Assembly (NCBI GenBank): GCA_041485845.1
Contig: JBGPKH010000574.1
Location: 1-5,893 of the forward strand
DNA from: OMOG01 sp041485845
GTDB taxonomy: Bacteria; Acidobacteriota; Terriglobia; Bryobacterales; Bryobacteraceae
Direction: 5' to 3'
DNA length: 5,893 nt
The translations under genes were made by a program, and so were the position numbers. Under the pieces are notes generated by a model, which was not told the origin of the DNA, ran no database searches, and saw nothing but the letters and a program-made list of their open reading frames with translations. Below are positions 1 to 3,885 of this stretch, piece by piece (position 1 is the first letter of the stretch; every line of letters begins with the position of its first letter).

Positions 1-1270
1 ATTCACGTGACGCACTCCATCGTGAGCGCCGTCGCGCTGGCCATCACCACGCCGCTGGGCGTCATCATCCACACCGGCGACTTCAAGGTCGATCCGACTC
101 CCACCGATAACGAGCTGTTCGATCTTCACACCTTCGCCGAGTACGGCAAGCGGGGCGTCCTGCTGCTGCTCTCCGATTCCACCAACTCCGACCGCCCCGG
201 CTATACCGAGAGCGAGCGCGCCGTCCGCCCGCGCATGGAGGAGGTCTTCAACCGCGCCGACCGGCGCGTGGTGGTCTCCTGTTTCAGCTCCTCGATCCAC
301 CGCATACAGCTTGTGCTCGACCTCGCGCAGGAGTACGGCCGGCGCGTGGCGGTGGTGGGGCGGAGCATGGTGTCGGTCACGGAGATCGCGCACTCGCTCG
401 GCCTGCTGGATATTCCGGACGGCATCCTCCTGCGGCCCCAGGACGCCATGGAAGCGCCGCCCGATAAAGTGGCGATCCTGATTTCCGGCACGCAGGGCGA
501 GCCCATGTCGGCGCTGGCGCGCGTGGCGGTGGACAATCACAAGCACATTTCCGTGGAGCAGGGCGATACCGTGGTGCTCAGCTCGCGCATCATCCCCGGC
601 AACGAAAAGGCCATCTTCCGGATGATCGACCACCTGGCGCGCCGCGGGGCGGACGTGCTGTACGGCTCCATGAATCCGCCGCTGCACGTCTCGGGTCACG
701 CCAGCGTGGAAGAGATGAAGCTGGTGCTGAACCTGGTCCGGCCGCGCTACTTCTTGCCCATCCACGGCGAGTTCCGGCAGCTCTGCAAACACGCGAAGCT
801 GGCCGACCACCTGCGGTTCGCGGGCCTGGAACAGACCTTCGTGATGGAGTCGGGCGACGTCCTGGAGATCGACCATCACGGCGCGCGCCAAGCCGGGAAA
901 GTGACGGTGGGCCGTGTGTGCATCGACTCGGGCTCGATCGAAGACGTGGTGCAGGAGGTCGTCATTCGCGACCGCCGCCATCTTTCCGAAGACGGCATTG
1001 TGCTCCCCATCATCGCCATCAACCGGCATACCGGGCGCATCGAAAACCTGCCGGAGATCGTCAGCCGCGGCTTCGCGCGCGCGGAGGATGGATCGGCGTT
1101 CATTTTAGACGGCGCGTCAGATCGTGGCCAAGACGCTGGAAAGCTCGAACCAGGAGGAGAAGACCGATTGGGGTGTGATGAAGGAGAAGATCCGCGCCGA
1201 CCTGAAGCGGTACATCGTGAAGGAGACGTCGCGCCGCCCGCTGATCATGCCGGTGATTCTGGAAGTGTAG
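1..1270 (+). CDS. rnj: Ribonuclease J, 5'-truncated by the window and frameshifted near the 3' end
   Basis: This is a metallo-beta-lactamase/beta-CASP ribonuclease of the RNase J family, which degrades and matures RNA in the cytoplasm by endo- and 5'-exonucleolytic cleavage. Numbering from the codon at 7, visible motifs are THSIV (2-6), TGDFK with its metal-binding Asp (23-27), the beta-CASP SDSTN (56-60), SSSIHRI with the conserved His (94-100), HVSGHAS (227-233) and PIHGEFR (251-257). The frame is open from base 1, so the N-terminal part with the HxHxDH metal site lies outside the window. At about 1111-1117 the frame changes from phase 1 to phase 2. Downstream, phase 2 gives a typical RNase J tail (ARQIVAKTLESS, then YIVKETSRRPLIMPVILEV) ending at TAG 1268-1270. 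A loss of two bases in a GCGCG run would explain this. Without the shift, phase 1 reads on to 1479 with an unrelated tail. It may be a real lesion or a sequence error. Confidence 0.9.
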
Positions 1271-1560
1271 CGCCCAACTACCTGGAGGACGCCTCCGGGC
1301 TTCGCGGCCGCGCCGACCGCGTCATCGTCCCCGAGAATGAGGCCGGCGTGGTCGCCGCGTTGCGCGAGGCGTCGGCGGCCGCGGTTCCGGTCACCATCGC
1401 GGGCGCCGGCGCCGGCGTGACGTCCGCCACTCGTTGCCGGAACCGGTCAACGACACCGTGCGCCAGAGCGGCGCGATGAAGATGAACACCGGCTACGCCG
1501 TGCCGCTGGCGCGCAATCGCGAGATGCTGGACGATTACCGCCGGCGGCTGGAGGAGCAGC
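1264..1560 (+). pseudogene. FAD-linked oxidase (FAD_binding_4 family), two remnants of one gene
   Basis: Two pieces of a flavin-dependent oxidase/dehydrogenase of the glycolate oxidase or D-lactate dehydrogenase type are recognisable. The first (about 1264-1420, phase 1) encodes the start of the FAD-binding domain: NYLEDASGLRGRADRVIVPE, then an EAGVVAALREAS helix and PVTIAGAGAGVTSA, which matches the usual PVTxxGxGTGxTG FAD-pyrophosphate loop. The second (about 1425-1558, phase 0) reads LPEPVNDTVRQSGAMKMNTG, then YAVPLARNREMLDDYRRRLE, like the C-terminal substrate/cap region of the same family. Most of the protein between the pieces is missing, as is the N-terminus: the only in-frame initiator candidate before the YLEDAS segment is a TTG at 1168, inside the RNase J tail. 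The second piece ends exactly where tRNA sequence begins. This is a non-functional remnant. Assigning both pieces to one family is inference from motif memory. Confidence 0.6.
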
Positions 1561-1629
1561 TAGCTCAGTTGGTAGAGCGGCTGATTCGTAATCCGCAGGT
1601 CGCCGGTTGGATCCCGGCGGGTGGCTCCA
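1561..1629 (+). tRNA. tRNA-Thr(CGT), lacking its 5' acceptor strand (remnant or attachment-site copy)
   Basis: Positions 8 to 76 of a tRNA can be laid out. TA is at 1561-1562. The D stem is GCTC/GAGC (1563-1566, 1575-1578) around AGTTGGTA. The anticodon arm is 1580-1596 with loop TTCGTAA and anticodon CGT (1587-1589). The T stem is GCCGG/CCGGC (1602-1606, 1614-1618). The 3' acceptor strand is GGGTGGC (1619-1625), then T and encoded CCA (1627-1629). The 5' acceptor strand should read GCCACCC. Instead the seven bases before it are GAGCAGC, continuing the oxidase remnant, and only two of seven pairs could form. The T loop is TTGGATC, with G at the invariant C56, and the anticodon stem has one T-C mismatch. 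It is therefore unlikely to be a functional tRNA. A tRNA 3' part without its 5' end is also what integrative elements leave at one boundary. Confidence 0.8.
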
Positions 1630-1917
1630 GAAATCATTGACCGTTCGGAAGTTAAGAGGCTGGTTCCCTTCGGGCGCCGGTTTCTGTTTTGTCACCTGTG
1701 CCAAAACTCCAAACGGAGGGTTCGGCTGCCAAAACCCATGGGCGATTGGTCCACCCATTTGGCAAGCGGACTGCCCAAAAAACCAATCGTTCTCAGGCTC
1801 CGGCTACGATTGACCCTTGGTGTTCTGCAAGAACGTGCAGATGAAAGGATTGGAGCAGTTCGCGTGGGATTTTTCCAAGAAGGACCTGCTGACTGATGAT
1901 CAGCGGGTCTCGCAATT
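1630..1917. other. Gene-poor stretch after the tRNA remnant
   Basis: I recognise no protein here on either strand. It holds the repeat cluster listed separately (1687-1789) and one short rightward open frame with an ATG at 1841 running to TGA 1973-1975 (45 codons including the stop, beginning MKGLEQFAWDFSKKDLL). That frame is preceded by no clear ribosome binding site, overlaps the TPR remnant in another phase, and resembles nothing I know. It may be the debris of another gene. Longer open frames crossing the tRNA are translation artefacts of the tRNA sequence. Confidence 0.5.
1687..1789. repeat. Cluster of TGCCAAA-type direct and inverted repeats downstream of the tRNA end
   Basis: TGCCAAAA occurs at 1699-1706 and again at 1727-1734, exactly 28 bp apart. 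The inverted form TTTGGCA lies at 1758-1764 and a variant TGCCCAAAA at 1772-1780. The first copy is half of an imperfect 20-bp palindrome, TTTTGTCACCTGTGCCAAAA (1687-1706). CGATTGGT (1743-1750) pairs with ACCAATCG (1782-1789), enclosing the last two motif copies, and CCCATGGG (1735-1742) is a perfect 8-bp palindrome. The repeats are read directly. A role as recombinase arm/core sites or operators is only a possibility suggested by the adjacent tRNA 3' end. Confidence 0.55.
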
Positions 1918-2300
1918 GTGGACGGCCTTGCGCCGGCTTGTATCGAGCACACCAGGGACCCGGACCGGCTCCTGAAGAGCGTGGAATACTTCCAGCAAGC
2001 GATCGCCAGGGAGCCTGGTTACGCCCTGGCTTACGCCGCCCTTTCCGACTCCTACTCTGTGCTTTCGGGGCGTGCGACCGGCCCGGATCGGAAGGCCATG
2101 TTAGACCGGGCAAGGCAGGCGGCAAAGAAAGCGATCGAGTTGGACGACAGCTTGGGGAAGCTCACGCCAGCCTGGCCGTAAGCTCGTGGGACTGGACTTG
2201 GCAGGAAGACGAGCGGGAGTTCCGGTGCGCAATCGATCTGAGTCCAGGCTACGCAACCGCTCATCAGTGGTATGGCGGGATCCTGATAGTAGACCTCTAA
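1918..2300 (+). pseudogene. TPR-repeat protein fragment, truncated at both ends and frameshifted
   Basis: The translation contains two to three tetratricopeptide helices of the type found in the C-terminal half of acidobacterial TPR regulators (fused to kinase, adenylate cyclase or winged-helix domains). Phase 1 reads LLKSVEYFQQAIAREPGYAL, AYAALSDSYSVL, then RARQAAKKAIELDDSLG. At 2154-2158 the frame moves to phase 0, which continues EAHASLAVSSWDWTW, EREFRCAIDLSPGYATAHQW and YGGILIVDL before TAA 2298-2300. Loss of one base in or beside the GGGG run would restore a normal LDDSLGEAHASL sequence. TPR-like sequence begins only near 1945; the nominal GTG at 1918 is not a credible start, because the effector and DNA-binding parts are absent upstream. 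The array also ends after about three units, whereas these proteins usually have more. It is a gene fragment, with protein-protein scaffolding the ancestral role. Confidence 0.7.
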
Positions 2301-2474
2301 TGGGAAGTATACAGCGTTGACCTCGATACGGTGTTCCGTCTGCTGTCAGAGGCCCGCCTCGGGGCTGATAAGGCGAAAGCGCCGCACTCCCGGCCGGAGG
2401 CTGCATATGCCAAATAGCCTGAGACTCTTGCGCCAAATAATTCTGAAAATGACAGGTGGGGGCGCCACCGGCCG

Positions 2475-2504
2475 TTGCAACTGTATACGGCATTGCCGTA
2501 TTAT
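2475..2504 (+). promoter_or_regulatory. Probable sigma-70-type promoter of the toxin-antitoxin operon
   Basis: TTGCAA (2475-2480, four of six matches to the -35 consensus) is followed after 18 bp by TATTAT (2499-2504, five of six matches to the -10). The predicted transcript start, about 2511-2512, falls one or two bases before the toxin GTG at 2513, so the messenger would be essentially leaderless. The spacer holds the operator palindrome. Assigned by inspection only. Confidence 0.45.
2485..2501. promoter_or_regulatory. Operator-like palindrome in the toxin-antitoxin promoter
   Basis: ATACGGC-ATT-GCCGTAT is a perfect 7-bp inverted repeat with a 3-bp centre. It lies in the promoter spacer and overlaps the first bases of the -10 box, 11 bp before the toxin start codon. 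Type II antitoxins with a helix-turn-helix commonly bind such a site to repress their own operon. The binding partner inferred here is the antitoxin at 2782-3147. Confidence 0.5.
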
Positions 2505-2512
2505 AGGGTGCA

Positions 2513-2846
2513 GTGCGACGCCTGATACGGACTACAAGCTACGAGAAGTCAGCCGCGAAATTCCTGTCGCCAGCCGAGCAGGCCTATGGAGGCGGCGCTC
2601 GTGGATCGGCCCGAGGGATACCCGGTAATGCCGGGAACCGGCGGTTTTCGAAAGGCCCGTTGGGCGAGGCAGGGAAAGGGGAAGAGCGGCGGATTGCGAG
2701 TGATCTATTTCTTTTCGCCGCTGCCTGACGTGGTTTATAGGTTCGACGTCTACTCCAAGTACCAGAAGGAGAATCTGACCGATGCCGAAAAGAACAGCCT
2801 CAAGAAGCTCGCGGCTTCCATCCAAGAAAGCCTCCGCGCGAAGTAG
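2513..2846 (+). pseudogene. RelE/HigB-like type II toxin, interrupted by a frameshift
   Basis: Toxins of this family are small ribosome-dependent or free mRNA endonucleases that stop translation when not bound by their antitoxin. The N-terminal part (phase 2 from GTG 2513) reads RTTSYEKSAAKFLSPAEQA, a typical first helix region. The remainder is in phase 0 from ATG 2586: MEAALVDRPE, then VMPGTGGFRKARWARQGKGK and SGGLRVIYFFSPLPD, ending in a YSKYQKENLTDAEKNSLKKL helix and TAG 2844-2846. PGTGG, RKxRW and GKSGGxRVIY are family hallmarks. The parts join at 2584-2587; loss of two bases would give a continuous protein of about 111 residues, the usual size. As it stands, only an 86-residue N-terminally truncated form could start at 2586. 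The antitoxin gene overlaps its last 65 bases. Either the toxin is dead or the frameshift is a sequence error. Confidence 0.75.
2766..2771 (+). promoter_or_regulatory. Ribosome binding site of the antitoxin gene
   Basis: AAGGAG lies 10 bases before the ATG at 2782, inside the toxin coding sequence. It supports the start at 2782, and hence the 65-bp overlap, over a later internal start. Confidence 0.55.
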
Positions 2847-3147
2847 ATCCACCGCCCTCGGCCGGCGGCTCATTCGGGCGGGCGAGGAAGCGTTGCGCCA
2901 CGCGCGCGGGCAGATCCAGTTGACGGAGGTTGTGTATCCTGTCGTCCCGTTGATCGATATCAGGGAATTACGCGAATCGCTCGGCCTCTCGCAGGCGGAG
3001 TTTGCCCGGGCATACGGGTTCAGTCCGCGATCGTTGCAAGATTGGGAGCAGGGCAGGCGCCAACCCGAATCGGCCGTGCGAGCGTACATGGCTGTGATTC
3101 GCAGCAACCCGAACGGGGTGGCCGAGGCTCTGCGGAAAGCCTCCTAA
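2782..3147 (+). CDS. Xre/HigA-like helix-turn-helix antitoxin
   Basis: The 121-residue protein has a basic, Ser/Lys/Arg-rich N-terminus (1-24), a family-typical LGRRLIRAGEEALRHARG helix (26-43), and a C-terminal Xre-type helix-turn-helix: IRELRESLGLSQAEFARAYG (60-79) followed by the recognition helix region FSPRSLQDWEQGRRQPES (80-97). The tail AYMAVIRSNPNGVAEAL is also typical. Antitoxins of this family neutralise the RelE/HigB toxin by direct binding and repress the operon through the HTH. Here the toxin precedes it and the reading frames overlap by 65 bp. The start is supported by AAGGAG 10 bases upstream. The frame is intact while the toxin's is broken, so it may now act only as a repressor or as an anti-addiction protein. 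The TAA stop overlaps the stop codon of the convergent gene. Confidence 0.85.
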   Translation: MPKRTASRSSRLPSKKASARSRSTALGRRLIRAGEEALRHARGQIQLTEVVYPVVPLIDIRELRESLGLSQAEFARAYGFSPRSLQDWEQGRRQPESAVRAYMAVIRSNPNGVAEALRKAS

Positions 3148-3509
3148 TTCTTAACTTCGGGAATGGTGGCAACCAAAACTTTGCACGCTTTAGCTATGTC
3201 GTCCGCAAAAACTCTTTTCAAAAGGTCATCGGGCGAAGCGATGTAGCTTTTCTTGTTTACAAGAAACGTCATCCCAACAAGTCTTTCCTTAGCTGTATAA
3301 AGGACTACTGAATCAACAAGATCGTAGTCATCCCAGCGCTTAGATTGAGACAATGATGATCCTACCTGAATCTTCAACAACAGCCAATCTAGTTTTGTGA
3401 TCCCCGCTGGCTGAAGGTACTTGCGAAGACTTGGAGACTCAGCAGACTGGGCACGCAGCAGCAGTGGGATGAACAGCAACGGAATTCCAAATGTGATTCT
3501 TTCAACCAA
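3144..3509 (-). CDS. Small probably secreted protein of unknown function
   Basis: I do not recognise the 121-residue product. It begins MVERITFGIPLLFIPLLLRA, a basic residue followed by a hydrophobic core, then AQSAES, a plausible signal peptidase I site after about residue 23. The mature part of about 98 residues is mixed alpha/beta in appearance: SLRKYLQPAGITKLDWLLLK, DYDLVDSVVLYTAKERL, GMTFLVNKKSYIASPDDLL and a terminal DDIAKACKVLVATIPEVKN helix/strand. The start is TTG at 3507-3509, with an in-frame stop a few codons further upstream and no strong ribosome binding site, so the start is uncertain. Its stop (TAG on the minus strand, 3144-3146) overlaps the antitoxin stop tail to tail. The surrounding DNA is clearly richer in A+T than its neighbours, which suggests foreign origin. 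An envelope or extracytoplasmic role is inferred only from the signal peptide. Confidence 0.55.
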   Translation of the reverse strand: MVERITFGIPLLFIPLLLRAQSAESPSLRKYLQPAGITKLDWLLLKIQVGSSLSQSKRWDDYDLVDSVVLYTAKERLVGMTFLVNKKSYIASPDDLLKRVFADDIAKACKVLVATIPEVKN

Positions 3510-3526
3510 TCCAAACGCCGCTCAAG

Positions 3527-3546
3527 GGGAGCGATCAGATGCTCCC
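3527..3546. repeat. Hairpin-forming inverted repeat upstream of the small secreted-protein gene
   Basis: GGGAGC (3527-3532) and GCTCCC (3541-3546) form a perfect 6-bp stem with an 8-base loop, 17 bp upstream of the leftward TTG start. No U-run follows on either strand, so it is not a convincing terminator. It would lie in the 5' leader of the leftward gene or could be an operator. Confidence 0.4.
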
Positions 3547-3638
3547 GATGGTAGTTTCGACGGGCCATTAACGATTCGCAACGGATATCGTCAGCAGAGA
3601 GGGAGAATGGTAAGGGCATTTTTTCAGACCTCTTCGAT

Positions 3639-3652
3639 CGGTAAGTTTACCG
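3639..3652. repeat. Inverted repeat CGGTAA-GT-TTACCG
   Basis: A perfect 6-bp inverted repeat with a 2-bp centre. Its half-site TTACCG/CGGTAA is the same hexamer that forms the ends of the palindrome at 3823-3840, about 190 bp away. Confidence 0.5.
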
Positions 3653-3822
3653 CACTTGAGCGAAGGCCAGGGAGAGCGGAGAGGGCAAGAAGGGGCGCTG
3701 TGTACGCCGCCAGCGCCGGGGATGTTTGGGAGTCCACCGTGTTGGTCTCGAGCGTTCTGAATGGCGCTGTGGACCTTCAGCGGCCAACCTGGAGAGGGTT
3801 GGCGCTGTGGTGATGACGGTGA

Positions 3823-3840
3823 TTACCGTACGTACGGTAA
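3823..3840. repeat. Perfect 18-bp palindrome between the small secreted-protein gene and the M14 gene
   Basis: TTACCGTACGTACGGTAA is identical to its own reverse complement. An extra half-site ACGGT at 3816-3820 gives three ACGGT/ACCGT blocks within 23 bp. The site lies 45 bp beyond the stop of the leftward M14 gene. It could be a binding site for a dimeric regulator, a recombination or transposon end, or a weak hairpin (7-bp stem, ACGT loop). No U-run makes it a standard terminator. Confidence 0.6.
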
Positions 3841-3885
3841 AATTGCGCAAAAGCAACGGCCTAACCCTTGCGCGGTCCCGGACCA

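Larger units (their letters stand above)
3510..3885. other. Intergenic stretch with palindromes, no recognisable gene
   Basis: No credible complete gene is visible on either strand. The open frames here are short, Arg-rich in translation and unlike known families. The stretch contains the hairpin at 3527-3546 and the repeats at 3639-3652 and 3823-3840. It also holds an 8-bp palindrome TTGCGCAA (3843-3850), and GGTCC-C-GGACC (3874-3884) just beyond the stop of the M14 gene. Confidence 0.5.

Noticed and set aside
1434..1640. Rightward 68-codon open frame ending LVERLIRNPQVAGWIPAGGS
   Set aside because: The second half is the well-known artefact of translating a tRNA gene. Only the first half is real oxidase sequence.
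1447..1758. Leftward 103-codon open frame containing PGSNRRPADYESAALPTEL
   Set aside because: Reverse-strand translation of the same tRNA, a common false protein.
2301..2417. Phase-0 open stretch after the TPR stop (WEVYSVDLDTVFRLLSEARL onward)
   Set aside because: It looks protein-like but has no good start, is under 40 codons, and I cannot tie it to a family. It may be another fragment.
2456..2470. Inverted repeat GGTGG-GGGCG-CCACC as a terminator after the TPR remnant
   Set aside because: A short 5-bp stem in G/C-rich DNA without a following U-run. It could equally be chance.
2532..3107. Leftward 191-codon open frame opposite the toxin-antitoxin genes
   Set aside because: Shadow of the two rightward genes, with low-complexity Arg/Ser-rich composition and no family resemblance.
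3874..3884. GGTCC-C-GGACC just after the M14 stop as a terminator
   Set aside because: A one-base loop cannot close and no U-run follows. TTGC/GCAA followed by TTTT on the minus strand at about 3840-3855 is also too weak to call.
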